Below are positions 32,819 through 41,343 of a stretch of 64,000 nt of DNA, piece after piece. Below the pieces are notes generated by a model. It searched no databases. It was not told the origin of the DNA and saw nothing but the letters and a program-made list of their open reading frames with translations. The stretch's first letter is position 1. Each line of letters starts with the position of its first letter. The DNA comes from Syntrophomonas sp. Its GTDB lineage: Bacteria; Bacillota; Syntrophomonadia; Syntrophomonadales; Syntrophomonadaceae. Both the position numbers and the translations under genes were made by a program. The stretch spans positions 10,475-74,474 of the forward strand of contig JAENYG010000007.1 in assembly GCA_016841875.1 (NCBI GenBank), read 5' to 3'.

Positions 32819-33331
32819 TTATGTTTTAACAACATAAAGGCTGCCAAAAATCTTAAAATATACATAAGCCAATATCTCAAAGGCTGAGTTTAAAACTGCT
32901 TCGTTTAAAAAATATTTTTCAAATTGCTCTCTTTCAGCAGCATCAGTTATCTTTTTTATCCCATTCTCATTGTAGTCTGCCGGGTAGAGGTCGTATTTGG
33001 CTGCAATACTCCCCAGCTCGAAAAGTGCCCTGGTAGATTTCAAGTCCACCTGATCCAAAAACCTTTCATACTGTTCTTCGGATGCTGTGATCAAATAATG
33101 TATATCTGAAGTCATCCTGTCAATAAACCAGTCATTTAGGATAGAAGCGTGATCATTATTATCAGCTGTAGGATATTCGGGTTTGACACCATTATTATAA
33201 AGCTTAACGGCCAACGGATTATTTGTTTCCAGATATTGGCCATCCAATATTTTGCTGATAAAACCCTTCGTTTTTACTTTATCTTTTAGTTCTGACACTT
33301 CTATAGGTGGATTATCGTGAGAGAAGAACAT
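32819..33331 (-). CDS. Unrecognised soluble protein
   Basis: 170 residues from ATG 33331, eight bases past AAGGAG; the GTG at 33340 lies inside that site. Soluble, rich in Asp/Glu/Lys with hydrophobic periodicity suggesting a helical bundle (IHYLITASEEQYERFLDQVDLKSTRALFELGSIAAKYDLYPADYNE). No membrane segment, cysteine cluster or catalytic motif. I recognise no family. It converges with the upstream membrane-protein gene; the opposite strand at its 3' end is also open (EYPELAVVKAGLKKLYELPMLEAVL-like) but lacks a start. Confidence 0.6.
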   Translation of the reverse strand: MFFSHDNPPIEVSELKDKVKTKGFISKILDGQYLETNNPLAVKLYNNGVKPEYPTADNNDHASILNDWFIDRMTSDIHYLITASEEQYERFLDQVDLKSTRALFELGSIAAKYDLYPADYNENGIKKITDAAEREQFEKYFLNEAVLNSAFEILAYVYFKIFGSLYVVKT

Positions 33332-33522
33332 ATTCAGCACTCCTTGATGTTCTGTTTTTTTATGCAGCAGGTTGAATTAATAAAATTTTGAACCTAAAGA
33401 TTCACCGGTCATAAAATAAACTAAATCTTTTGTTAAGAATGTATATATTATAACGCGAAAAAGACTATGTTATAATTTTTGAAAAGATGGTAATTGGGTG
33501 GGATGAAAACAGGAGGGATATC

Positions 33523-34308
33523 ATGACTTATAAGTTCATTGCTGGCGTATTAGCAGTCCTTATACTGCTTCTGGTACCCATGACAGCAGTACTGGCAGGA
33601 ACTACCGGGTATGCTGATGAAGACAGCAGTTGCGATTTAGCTATTTCTGCCAACAATTCGTCGGTATATATCTTTGGCGGACTGTTGGATGATATTCTGC
33701 AGGATATCAGCAATCAAATAATATTCGATATGATCAATCAGTGGATAAACAAAATCAGTAACTTTTTTAATAATATCTTCGGTGGTGGAAGCAGCAATAA
33801 TAACATCGGTAAGAGCGGCGGTAGTAACACTGATGATTATTTTTCTTCCAGCAGATATGTGGATCCTACTTATGATCCAGCGACAGATACGGGAGATGGT
33901 GGTTACCGGGAAGATACTATCGATGGAGTTGATGGCTACTGGTACCAGGGACGCTGGTACTGGCGATGGACTAATGATGTAGGAATTGAAAGCAGTCCCA
34001 ACAGCAGCAACAGCGTAAATTCTGTCCCATATGTAATAATTGATAACAATTCCTCGGGCAGTAACAGTAATAATTCTGGGAATACCATCCCAAATGCAGG
34101 AACAAATAATAGCTCAGGCAGTAGCAGTAATGGAAATGCCGTGCCTAATTCAGGGACTAATAACAGTTCCTCAGGCGGAAGCAGCAATAACGCAAACCCA
34201 AATACAGGAACAAATAATGGTTCTTCAGGAGGCAGCAGCGATAGCGGTGGTATCCGATTGTTAGAACAAGAGGCTCCAGAAGTTCCGGGCCAGGCTACTA
34301 ACCCTTAA
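33523..34308 (+). CDS. Exported Asn/Ser/Gly-rich low-complexity protein
   Basis: 261 residues from ATG 33523 after AGGAGGG. A signal peptide (YKFIAGVLAVLILLLVPMTAVLAG) directs export. The mature part has a hydrophobic amphipathic stretch (DDILQDISNQIIFDMINQWINKISNFFNNIFGGG), an aromatic patch (GYWYQGRWYWRWTNDVG), and a ~110-residue tail of Asn, Ser and Gly with imperfect repeats built on PNxGTNNSSG. No LPxTG anchor. It looks like a surface or spore-surface structural protein; nothing identifies its role. Low-complexity DNA may expand or contract by slippage. Confidence 0.7.
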   Translation: MTYKFIAGVLAVLILLLVPMTAVLAGTTGYADEDSSCDLAISANNSSVYIFGGLLDDILQDISNQIIFDMINQWINKISNFFNNIFGGGSSNNNIGKSGGSNTDDYFSSSRYVDPTYDPATDTGDGGYREDTIDGVDGYWYQGRWYWRWTNDVGIESSPNSSNSVNSVPYVIIDNNSSGSNSNNSGNTIPNAGTNNSSGSSSNGNAVPNSGTNNSSSGGSSNNANPNTGTNNGSSGGSSDSGGIRLLEQEAPEVPGQATNP

Positions 34309-34358
34309 ATAATGCTTGGTATTTAAAAAACAGTTTTTCGTATTCCTATAGAAAAAGA

Positions 34359-34377
34359 GGGACGTATTTTACGTCCC
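34359..34377 (-). terminator. Small hairpin GGGACGT/ACGTCCC
   Basis: Seven-bp stem with a five-base loop; on the minus strand it is followed by TCTTTTTC, so it could back up the coaD terminator. The core GGGACGT resembles the window's REP-like elements. Confidence 0.4.
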
Positions 34378-34397
34378 ATCAACAATTTCAACTAAAA

Positions 34398-34430
34398 AAG
34401 CAAGCATATCTGCTCAGGATATGCTTGCTT
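34398..34430 (-). terminator. coaD terminator overlapping the stop codon
   Basis: AAGCAAGCATATC (34398-34410) pairs perfectly with 34418-34430; the T run lies on the minus strand (plus-strand AAAAAA before 34400). The coaD stop TGA (34414-34416) is in the loop, so the 5' arm of the terminator encodes the last residues of CoaD. Confidence 0.8.
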
Positions 34431-34902
34431 TGTATTTCTGCTTTAATGCTTCATTTACTGATACGGGTACCAGACTCTCTATGTTACCACCTACCATAGC
34501 AGCTTCCTTTACGGTGCTGGAGCTGATAAAAATATAGTTTTTATTAGAAGTCATAAATATGGTATCGATATCAGGAAGAAGTTCTTTATTCATCATAGCC
34601 ATATGCAATTCATATTCAAAATCTGTAACTGTTCTAAGACCCCGTATGATAGCACAGGCCTGTTTTTCTATCAGATAATTGGCCAGCAAACCGCTGAAAC
34701 AATCAATTTCCACATTGGGGATATGGGCAGAACTCTGCCTAATCATGTCAACTCTTTCATCCAATGTGAACATGGCTTTTTTAGTAACGTTATGAACAAC
34801 TGCAATAATAATCCGGTCGAATATTTTACTGCTTCTTTCCAGTACATCTACGTGGCCGTTGGTAATCGGATCGAAGCTCCCCGGGTAAACTGCCACACGC
34901 AA
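34414..34902 (-). CDS. coaD: Phosphopantetheine adenylyltransferase
   Basis: 162 residues, standard length. Nucleotidyltransferase fold with GSFDPITNGHVDVLERSSKIFD (TxGH motif binding ATP phosphates), FTLDERVDMIRQ, AIIRGLRTVTDFEYELHMAMMN and the C-terminal YIFISSSTVKE. It transfers AMP from ATP to 4'-phosphopantetheine in coenzyme A synthesis. Start: TTG at 34902, six bases past AAGGGGG; the ATG at 34977 lacks a ribosome binding site. In many Firmicutes coaD follows rsmD; here rsmD is about 12 kb away, so the pair has been separated. Confidence 0.95.
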   Translation of the reverse strand: MRVAVYPGSFDPITNGHVDVLERSSKIFDRIIIAVVHNVTKKAMFTLDERVDMIRQSSAHIPNVEIDCFSGLLANYLIEKQACAIIRGLRTVTDFEYELHMAMMNKELLPDIDTIFMTSNKNYIFISSSTVKEAAMVGGNIESLVPVSVNEALKQKYKASIS

Positions 34903-35093
34903 TTTGATACCCCCTTTAATCCCACAATCACAAACTAGAAATTCTACCTTCTGATTATATTTCCCTGCCTGATACAATATTTTTCTTTCTGATCAGGCAT
35001 AAAAAATCTTTATTTTCGAGAAATAATAACATTATTCGTATAATTAGCCAAGAATATACGACTATAAATAGAAATAAACAGGACTGCTTAGGC

Positions 35094-35118
35094 AAAAAAA
35101 AAGCCCCCGGTAAGGGGC
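35094..35118 (-). terminator. Terminator of the 3D-domain gene
   Basis: On the minus strand GCCCC...GGGGGC is followed by nine T (plus strand A run 35094-35102, stem 35103-35118), right after the stop at 35126. Confidence 0.85.
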
Positions 35119-35125
35119 GATATTG

Positions 35126-35752
35126 TTAGTTTAGAACAGTGACCGTCACTGTCTTGATACCCCAGTCCAGTGCTTGCTGGTGAGTATTGAAACATAAGTC
35201 CAGTCTATTTCCATTAATTGCACCGCCCTGATCAGCAGCTATACCTTCTCCATAGCCTGGAACATAGAGCCTGGTTCCCATAGGGATGACATCGGGGTCG
35301 GTTGCTATTATTCCATATCCCAGGGGATAGCCCAGGTAAGATGGCTGACCATAGAAAGGATAGTTGCACTTGGCGCATGGACAGTAACCGGTGGCTACCA
35401 TGGTGATAGTCCGACTGCTTCCTGATCTTGATACCTGGGTACTGTTGGCCGCTTGACTCTCTAACCCCAAGTATTTAAGGGTTACTGGTCCCGCTATTCC
35501 GTCACTTGTTATGCCCACATCTTTTTGAAAACGTAAAACTGCGTTATAGGTTTTTGAACCGAATATGCCGTCTGCACTACCGCACCAGTAACCGTTGTTG
35601 TTAAGTGTTTGCTGCAGCTGGGTTACTTCACTGCCGGTATCTCCCCGCGATAGTACATTATCTGCCGCTATTGCGCTACCTGTCATTAAACCTGTAAATA
35701 TTAAAATAAAAGCTGTCAAACATAGAGTAAATAATAGTTTCTTATTAAACAT
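35126..35752 (-). CDS. Exported peptidoglycan-binding / 3D-domain protein
   Basis: 208 residues. Signal peptide (LLFTLCLTAFILIFTGLMTGSAIA), then a PG_binding_1 domain (LSRGDTGSEVTQLQQTLNNNGYWCGSADGIFGSKTYNAVLRFQ, about residues 33-95), then a C-terminal 3D domain (TMVATGYCPCAKC..., IIATDPDVIPMGTRLYVPGYGEGIAADQGGAINGNRLDLCF) named for its three Asp residues and resembling lytic transglycosylase cores. Likely a wall hydrolase acting in sporulation, germination or growth. Monocistronic with its own terminator. Confidence 0.88.
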   Translation of the reverse strand: MFNKKLLFTLCLTAFILIFTGLMTGSAIAADNVLSRGDTGSEVTQLQQTLNNNGYWCGSADGIFGSKTYNAVLRFQKDVGITSDGIAGPVTLKYLGLESQAANSTQVSRSGSSRTITMVATGYCPCAKCNYPFYGQPSYLGYPLGYGIIATDPDVIPMGTRLYVPGYGEGIAADQGGAINGNRLDLCFNTHQQALDWGIKTVTVTVLN

Positions 35753-36134
35753 AATATTATCATTCCTTTCTAAACTGTTGGGTCGTTAAGTTTGTGATAA
35801 ATTTGCTTTCTAACGGCTTATCAGTTTAGTCAGGCAGCAACGACATGCCTTATTCTATTAGGATTCCGGAAATAGTTCAAACAGGTATAGCCGGGTCTGG
35901 AATAGATGTGCATTTTTGAGAAGGTTTGTCCTGTTGTCCCGAAAGAAATTCTTAGTGATAATCTGCTTATCACCCTCATGGGAAAATATCACAGAAAACT
36001 GTTAATATATCTGCAGCCAGAGCTATTAAGCTGGATTATGCTGCCATGGTAAATGCCGGAAGCCAGCAGTTGATAAGGGGGGGCATAAATGCAGCAATAA
36101 CAGGGGATATAAATATACCCCCTGCCCGTAGATA
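35753..36134. other. Intergenic region upstream of the 3D-domain gene
   Basis: 382 bases with no recognised gene. On the plus strand a frame open from 35962 to the TAG at 36136-36138 (58 codons, containing ISAARAIKLDYAAMVNAG) looks protein-like but lacks a start and any family match; it may be a gene fragment. I searched by eye for a riboswitch before the leftward 3D-domain gene and did not find one. Confidence 0.4.
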
Positions 36135-36665
36135 TTAGGAGTTTATCAGTTTTAGACTTTTTTTGTAACGCCCGGAAAGTTCCCGGTACAGGGCCGGGGC
36201 CTTTTCACTGTAATACAATAGTTTTTCGTCCACAGGCTTTTTCAGCGCGGCCGGGTTGCCTGCTGCCATGGTTCTCTCTGGAATGTGTTGTCCCGGCAGC
36301 AGGACACTGCCTGCGGCCAGGAAACCATACGAGCCAATCTCGCAGCCGGTAGATATGATTGACCCCATACCAACTATCACATTATTCCTTATTAAACAGG
36401 GACCATGTACTATAGCTCCATGCCCGACAATAATATCGTTTTCCATTATTACAATGCTGTTAGGTTCGGAATGAATTATGCAGTTGTCTTCAACTGCACA
36501 GCCTGACCCCAGACATACTTTCCCGTAGTCTGCTCTGATAACAGCACCCGGGCCAATAAAACATTGAGCTCCAATCAACACATTGCCTATTATTGAAGCG
36601 GTTGGGTGGATAAAGGCGGACTCGTTTATTTCAGGACGATTACCTTCAAATTCGTATACTGCCAT
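36135..36665 (-). CDS. Gamma-carbonic-anhydrase-like hexapeptide protein
   Basis: 176 residues. Left-handed beta-helix hexapeptide repeats run through ASIIGNVLIGAQCFIGPGAVIRAD and ENDIIVGHGAIVHGPCLIRNNVIVGMGSI. Candidate metal His residues are in IIHSEPNS and VGHGAIVHG, in the positions used by gamma carbonic anhydrases (YrdA/PaaY type). Possible activities are CO2 hydration or acyl-CoA-related transfer. Start: ATG at 36665, seven bases past GGAGG, rather than ATG 36671. It stands alone between two intergenic gaps. Confidence 0.85.
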   Translation of the reverse strand: MAVYEFEGNRPEINESAFIHPTASIIGNVLIGAQCFIGPGAVIRADYGKVCLGSGCAVEDNCIIHSEPNSIVIMENDIIVGHGAIVHGPCLIRNNVIVGMGSIISTGCEIGSYGFLAAGSVLLPGQHIPERTMAAGNPAALKKPVDEKLLYYSEKAPALYRELSGRYKKSLKLINS

Positions 36666-36874
36666 GATCATTCCTCCAGAGTTATTATAATAAGGTGAAT
36701 GGTTGTTAAAACATGTCTGATTTAAAGGTACTATATTTTGACTTAAATGAAAACTACCGAATAATATTTTGGAATTTAAAGCTATAATGACGTTTTTAAA
36801 TAAAATATTTTTTAAAACTGCTTCATTTGTGGTTATAATTACTAATGAAGTAGTATAAATAAGGGAATGTTAAT

Positions 36875-37768
36875 GTGATTAAACAAGACTATTTAATAAA
36901 AGCAGTTGATAATGATAAACAGGTACGGATTCTCCTGGCCAGTACTACTGGACTGGTGGAAGAAGCGCACCGGAGACACAACACCTCAGCGACCGCTTCC
37001 GCTGCACTGGGCAGGGTCTTGACGGCTGCACTGATAATGGGAAGCGATCTGAAGGGTGAAGAAGATGCACTTACCTTAAGAGTCAATGGGGATGGGGCTG
37101 CGGGTTCTATCGTTGCCACGGTTGACGCTGCAGGTAATGGAAGGGCTTTGATATCATCACCTCAGGCAGACCTGCCATCTCAGGCGCCAGGCAAATTAGA
37201 TGTGGGCGGTCTGGTAGGGAAAAATGGCTACCTGGAGGTTATTACTGATTTGGGGCTGCGGCAGCCCTTTACTGGCCGGGTGAATTTGCTCAGTGGTGAG
37301 ATAGCAGAAGATTTGGCCCAGTACTATAGTCAGTCAGAACAGATACCTTCCCTGGTTTCACTGGGAGTGCTGGTAGATAGAGATTTGAGCATCAAATCAG
37401 CCGGTGGCTTAATTATACAGGCTATGCCAGGAGCTGGGGATGATATCCTGGAACATCTGGAAAAGAATGTGAACAGGATGGGGCCGATCAGTGAAGCTGT
37501 GCAAAATAGTGAATCGCTGGAACAAGTGTTGGCAGCGGTCATGAATGGTATACCATATCACAGGATTGAAGAAAGGGGACTGGCTTTTAAGTGTAAATGC
37601 AGCAGCGAAAGGCTGGCAGTAATACTGTCAGGTTTACCAAATGAAGAATTAGCAGATATTTATATAGAGACAGGAAGGTTGGAAGTTACCTGCAACTTCT
37701 GTAACGAAGCGTATAGTTTTACCATGGAAGAAATCGAGGCCATAAAAAACAAAAAACCCAAGATATGA
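36875..37768 (+). CDS. hslO: Redox-regulated chaperone Hsp33
   Basis: 297 residues, full length. N-terminal chaperone domain with LLASTTGLVEEAHRRHNTSATASAALGRVL and the GAAGSIVATVDAAGNGR core; C-terminal redox switch with CKC (near residue 236) and CNFC (near residue 269), the four zinc-binding cysteines. Oxidation releases zinc, unfolds the tail and activates holdase function. Starts with GTG at 36875, eight bases past AAGGGA. rpmB lies convergently 20 bp downstream. Confidence 0.95.
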   Translation: MIKQDYLIKAVDNDKQVRILLASTTGLVEEAHRRHNTSATASAALGRVLTAALIMGSDLKGEEDALTLRVNGDGAAGSIVATVDAAGNGRALISSPQADLPSQAPGKLDVGGLVGKNGYLEVITDLGLRQPFTGRVNLLSGEIAEDLAQYYSQSEQIPSLVSLGVLVDRDLSIKSAGGLIIQAMPGAGDDILEHLEKNVNRMGPISEAVQNSESLEQVLAAVMNGIPYHRIEERGLAFKCKCSSERLAVILSGLPNEELADIYIETGRLEVTCNFCNEAYSFTMEEIEAIKNKKPKI

Positions 37769-37788
37769 TTTATCCTGGGCTCTGCTTA

Positions 37789-37977
37789 TTATATAGCTCT
37801 CTGTACTTTCCCTGAACGCAGGCAGCGGGTACATACATAAACTCTTTTAGGAGTTCCATCAACTATAGCTTTTACTCGTTGAATGTTTGGTTTCCATTGC
37901 CGGTTAGTTCTAATATGGGAGTGGCTGTACTTTTTACCAAAACCGATGCCTTTCCCGCAAATTTCACATTTAGCCAC
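37789..37977 (-). CDS. rpmB: 50S ribosomal protein L28
   Basis: 62 residues: [35 protein letters not shown]...[17 protein letters not shown]. It has the zinc-ribbon type CxxC...CxxC pairs. Start: GTG at 37977, seven bases past GAGAGGGGG; the longer frame to 38022 adds unrelated residues. It is divergent from asp23-fakA, an arrangement conserved in Firmicutes. Confidence 0.95.
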   Translation of the reverse strand: MAKCEICGKGIGFGKKYSHSHIRTNRQWKPNIQRVKAIVDGTPKRVYVCTRCLRSGKVQRAI

Positions 37978-38099
37978 GTTTCTTGCCCCCTCTCTTTCAA
38001 GTGCACTTACATATTTTATCAAAACGAACGATAAAGGGCAAGAAAAAGGAATAAATATTCTGTTGTAGAATTATGAATTAACAGATAGGAGGTAATCAC

Positions 38100-38462
38100 A
38101 TGTATACCATAAAGACAAACGATATTGGTGCAGTAAAAGTAGCGATAGAGGTAGTCCAGACTATTGCTGGTTTAGCCGCTCTTGATTGTTATGGCCTGGT
38201 AGGTATGGTTGCTCAGGATTTACAGTCCGGGCTGATTAGTGTTTTAGGGAGAGAATCAGTTCGTAAGGGCGTTACTGTTAAAACAAGTGAAGATGGACTG
38301 GAAGTTGACTTACATGTTATAGTTGGCTATGGTATCAAGATAAAGGAAGTCGGCAACAATGTCATGCAAAAAGTAAGGTACGAACTGGAAAAAAATGCGG
38401 GTATACCAGTTGCCGCTGTAAATGTTAACGTAAGAGGCGTCAAGGTTCTTACAGAAAAATAG
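38100..38462 (+). CDS. Asp23/YloU-family envelope stress protein
   Basis: 120 residues of the DUF322 (Asp23) family: GAVKVAIEVVQTIAGLAALDCYGLVGM, VKTSEDGLEVDLHVIVGYGIKI, ELEKNAGIPVAAVNVNVRGVKV. In Firmicutes this protein is encoded between rpmB and fakA, as here; family members associate with the membrane and influence envelope homeostasis. ATG at 38100 after GATAGGAGGTAATCAC. fakA follows 15 bp later, so it is co-transcribed. Confidence 0.9.
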   Translation: MYTIKTNDIGAVKVAIEVVQTIAGLAALDCYGLVGMVAQDLQSGLISVLGRESVRKGVTVKTSEDGLEVDLHVIVGYGIKIKEVGNNVMQKVRYELEKNAGIPVAAVNVNVRGVKVLTEK

Positions 38463-38477
38463 GGGAGGATAATCAAG

Positions 38478-40109
38478 TTGAGTCTCGAGTTTGTTGAAGG
38501 AATCGATCTGGTAAGAAGTATAAAAGCGGGCTGCATTAAACTGGAGCATAATAAAGATAGAGTCGACCGGCTCAATGTATTCCCGGTGCCGGACGGAGAT
38601 ACTGGGACCAATATGTATCTTACCCTGATGTCAGCAGTAAGAGAAGGCGAAAAGAATCAGGAACAAGCTCTGGGAAAGGTAGCTAAAGCCATATCCAAGG
38701 GGGCGCTTATGGGTGCCCGGGGAAATTCCGGGGTTATTTTGTCCCAGATTTTTAGGGGAATAGCCCGGGAACTGGAAGGAAAAGAAAAAGCTAGTTCCAT
38801 GGATCTGGCCCGCGCCTTTAAAACAGGATCAGATACTGCCTATGAAGCGGTTATGAAACCGGTAGAAGGGACTATCCTTACAGTTATTAGAGAGGTAGCC
38901 CGGGCTTGCGAAAACGAAGCTGCTCGAAATAAGGATGTCATAGCCATGCTTCTGGCTGGAATTAACGCGGGCCTGATTACCCTGAAGAAAACTCCGGATA
39001 TGCTGCCGGTTTTGAAAGAAGCGGGGGTAGTAGATTCGGGTGGGCAGGGGCTGGTATATTTCCTGGAAGGTTTTATGGAAGGATTTGCTTTTGAAAAAGA
39101 AATCCCCCTGGATACCTATCGCTACGGTATGGTACCGGAGGCAGCAGATGAAATCGCCAGACTGCAGGAAGAGCTGAAATACCAGTATTGTACAGAACTG
39201 CTGATTAAAGGTGTAGGTTTAGATCCCGAAGAAATAAAGCAGCATCTGGGCCCCTTGGGCGACTCTATGCTGGTAGTCGGCGGGGATGACCTGGTCAAAG
39301 TGCATATACATGTCAATCATCCGGGTAAGGTTTTAGAATCCTGCCTGCAATGGGGACATTTAAGCGATATCAAAATTAATAATATGCTGGAAGAGATACA
39401 TGAACACCGTCTGAATATGGAACAAGATCAGAAGCAAAATCTGGCTCCGGCCAAAAAAATCGGATTGGTGGCCGTAGCATCAGGTGATGGGGTAATAGAG
39501 ATATTAAAGAGTCTGGGGGTAGACGAAGTAGTCGAGGGTGGGCAGACTATGAATCCCAGTACCGAAGACCTTTTGTGTGCCACTGAGAAAGTGAATGCTG
39601 AATCGGTGATAATATTTCCCAATAACAGCAATATTATTATGGCCGCTCAGCAGGTGGACAATTTAAGTGATAAAAAAATATTGGTAGTACCTACCAAATC
39701 AGTGATGCAATCCATAACCGCACTTGTTGCATATGATCCCGATGGAGAGATTGATGATATTTTTAATGAAATGAACGAAGAAATTAAACAGGTGAAATTT
39801 GCTGAAATTACTTATGCTGTGAGAGATTCGGTTATGAACGGGCTGGAAATCAAAGAGGGAGATAAAATAGGAATCGTGGACGGGGAAATCTGTGTTACCG
39901 GAGATGACGAAAACGAAATAGCTCAGAAACTATTAGAAGAAATGGTAGATGAAGAAAGCGAGTTGATTACCCTTTTCTATGGTAATGGCCTGCAGGAAGA
40001 AGAATCGGCAGCTTTAAAGGATATCATCGAAGAAGCCTTTCCCGAGCATGAAGTCGAAATGCATTGGGGCGGCCAGCCACATTATAGTTATTTTATCTCA
40101 GTAGAATAA
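38478..40109 (+). CDS. fakA: Fatty acid kinase catalytic subunit FakA (YloV-like)
   Basis: 543 residues. N-terminal DhaL/DAK2 ATP-binding domain with NVFPVPDGDTGTNMYLTL (three Asp metal ligands) and GARGNSGVILSQIFRG; the middle and C-terminal domains complete the FakA architecture. FakA phosphorylates fatty acids delivered by a FakB protein, producing acyl phosphate for phospholipid synthesis by PlsX/PlsY; plsX lies 14 kb downstream in this window. Start: TTG at 38478, nine bases past GGGGAGG. No fakB gene is visible here. A strong terminator follows. Confidence 0.93.
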   Translation: MSLEFVEGIDLVRSIKAGCIKLEHNKDRVDRLNVFPVPDGDTGTNMYLTLMSAVREGEKNQEQALGKVAKAISKGALMGARGNSGVILSQIFRGIARELEGKEKASSMDLARAFKTGSDTAYEAVMKPVEGTILTVIREVARACENEAARNKDVIAMLLAGINAGLITLKKTPDMLPVLKEAGVVDSGGQGLVYFLEGFMEGFAFEKEIPLDTYRYGMVPEAADEIARLQEELKYQYCTELLIKGVGLDPEEIKQHLGPLGDSMLVVGGDDLVKVHIHVNHPGKVLESCLQWGHLSDIKINNMLEEIHEHRLNMEQDQKQNLAPAKKIGLVAVASGDGVIEILKSLGVDEVVEGGQTMNPSTEDLLCATEKVNAESVIIFPNNSNIIMAAQQVDNLSDKKILVVPTKSVMQSITALVAYDPDGEIDDIFNEMNEEIKQVKFAEITYAVRDSVMNGLEIKEGDKIGIVDGEICVTGDDENEIAQKLLEEMVDEESELITLFYGNGLQEEESAALKDIIEEAFPEHEVEMHWGGQPHYSYFISVE

Positions 40110-40117
40110 CATAAAAT

Positions 40118-40149
40118 AAGTTCGGTACCTGGTACCGAACTTTTTTTTA
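40118..40149 (+). terminator. Terminator of asp23-fakA
   Basis: AAGTTCGGTACC (118-129 of this kilobase) is the reverse complement of GGTACCGAACTT, then eight T from 40141. Confidence 0.85.
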
Positions 40150-40162
40150 TTTAGTAAAGCGC

Positions 40163-40897
40163 TTAGTTTTTGAACCTGGCAAAAAATTCGTTCAGATTTT
40201 TCCGGGTAGTTGAAGCGGTATGAGGATAATCATAAAAACTTATTCGATAAATACGATCAGCCAGCGGTCGGATAGCATCTATTCTTTTAGTGTTAACGAT
40301 AAAACTCTTATGGCATCGCCAGAAGCTATCATCAAGCATTTGTTCCAGGGATGCCAGTGATTCTACCGTGGTATATATTTTTTGCCGGGTATGAATATTT
40401 GATTTCCTGCCTGACCTCTCAATAAATAGAATCCTGGAAATATCAATAAAATAGGTTTCCTTTTTATTTTTAATTATTAAATTATTATCTTTGTGAACTG
40501 CATAACTGCTGGTATGAGACTCATATTTGAGTATTTTACGTACTACCCGGTGTACAGAATCATAGTTAACCGGTTTAATTAAATAACCAATGGCATCCAG
40601 TTGGAAGGCAGCGGCAGCATATTCAGTATGATTGGTAACAAAAACTATAAAAATATCCGGATGTATACTTCTTATGAGATGGGCCGCTGACAGACCGTCC
40701 ATTTCCGGCATAGCTACATCCAGGAAAACTGCGTTGGGCTTATACTTCTTAACCAGTTCAACTGCCAGGGCTCCGTTAGATGCTGTTTCCTCTATTTCAA
40801 TTTCTGGTATAGTTGATAAAACACTTTTCAGCAGCTGTGCATCATACAGATTATCTTCAGCAATTATTACCTTTAATGGGTTATTGAGTTTGTCCAA
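40163..40897 (-). CDS. LytTR-type response regulator
   Basis: 244 residues. Receiver domain (about 9-125) with EDN acidic pair, phospho-acceptor Asp in NAVFLDVAMPEMDG, Thr in VFVTNHTEYA and Lys in IKPVNYDS; then a LytTR DNA-binding domain (about 140-240) with RILFIERSGRKSNIHT and FWRCHKSFIVNTKRIDAIRP. Such regulators typically control envelope, autolysis or peptide-signalled genes. No cognate histidine kinase is adjacent. Start: TTG at 40897 seven bases past GGAGG. It converges with fakA across the terminator. Confidence 0.9.
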   Translation of the reverse strand: MDKLNNPLKVIIAEDNLYDAQLLKSVLSTIPEIEIEETASNGALAVELVKKYKPNAVFLDVAMPEMDGLSAAHLIRSIHPDIFIVFVTNHTEYAAAAFQLDAIGYLIKPVNYDSVHRVVRKILKYESHTSSYAVHKDNNLIIKNKKETYFIDISRILFIERSGRKSNIHTRQKIYTTVESLASLEQMLDDSFWRCHKSFIVNTKRIDAIRPLADRIYRISFYDYPHTASTTRKNLNEFFARFKN

Positions 40898-41343
40898 CCG
40901 CTTCCCTCCAAATTAAAGTTTTGATTATCTAACCTGAATAATGCCATGTACCTTTAACATATTCTGGACAATATTGTCAAAATCCTCCACGAACCTAAAT
41001 AGCGTATATACTTAAAACACGCCAAATAGCACATTGGAACACGTTTGACGCTTCTTTAAGCTAATAAACGGGTTTTAAAAACATAATAATAATTATTGGA
41101 TGCCCATGACGATGGTAATAATATTGCTGCAAGGTATCATAGATTAGGTTCACTGAACATGAATGATGAGCAGGAAAAACAGCACTTTTAATACTCCAGG
41201 TGGTCAAAATAGACCAATATACAGTGCTTATGCGCCCGGTATATTGTTTTTATTACAGCAGGTGGTATTCTATTATATGGTGGACAGAATGCTAACTATT
41301 TCACTAACTCATAAAACACCATAAACAGATAAGGGAAAAAGGT
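40898..41343. other. Intergenic region, no gene recognised
   Basis: 446 A/T-rich bases between the LytTR regulator and the next rightward gene. Only a short inverted repeat (GGTC/GACC near 41203-41216) and a tiny ORF starting at 41159 are visible. I see no RNA gene or repeat family. Confidence 0.4.

Noticed and set aside
32705-32878. Open frame running into the opposite strand of the gene ending at 32819
   Set aside because: No start codon after the apparent ribosome site, and it overlaps a convincing minus-strand gene.
35753-35900. Possible c-di-AMP riboswitch before the 3D-domain gene
   Set aside because: I looked for conserved ydaO-type segments on the minus strand and could not find them.
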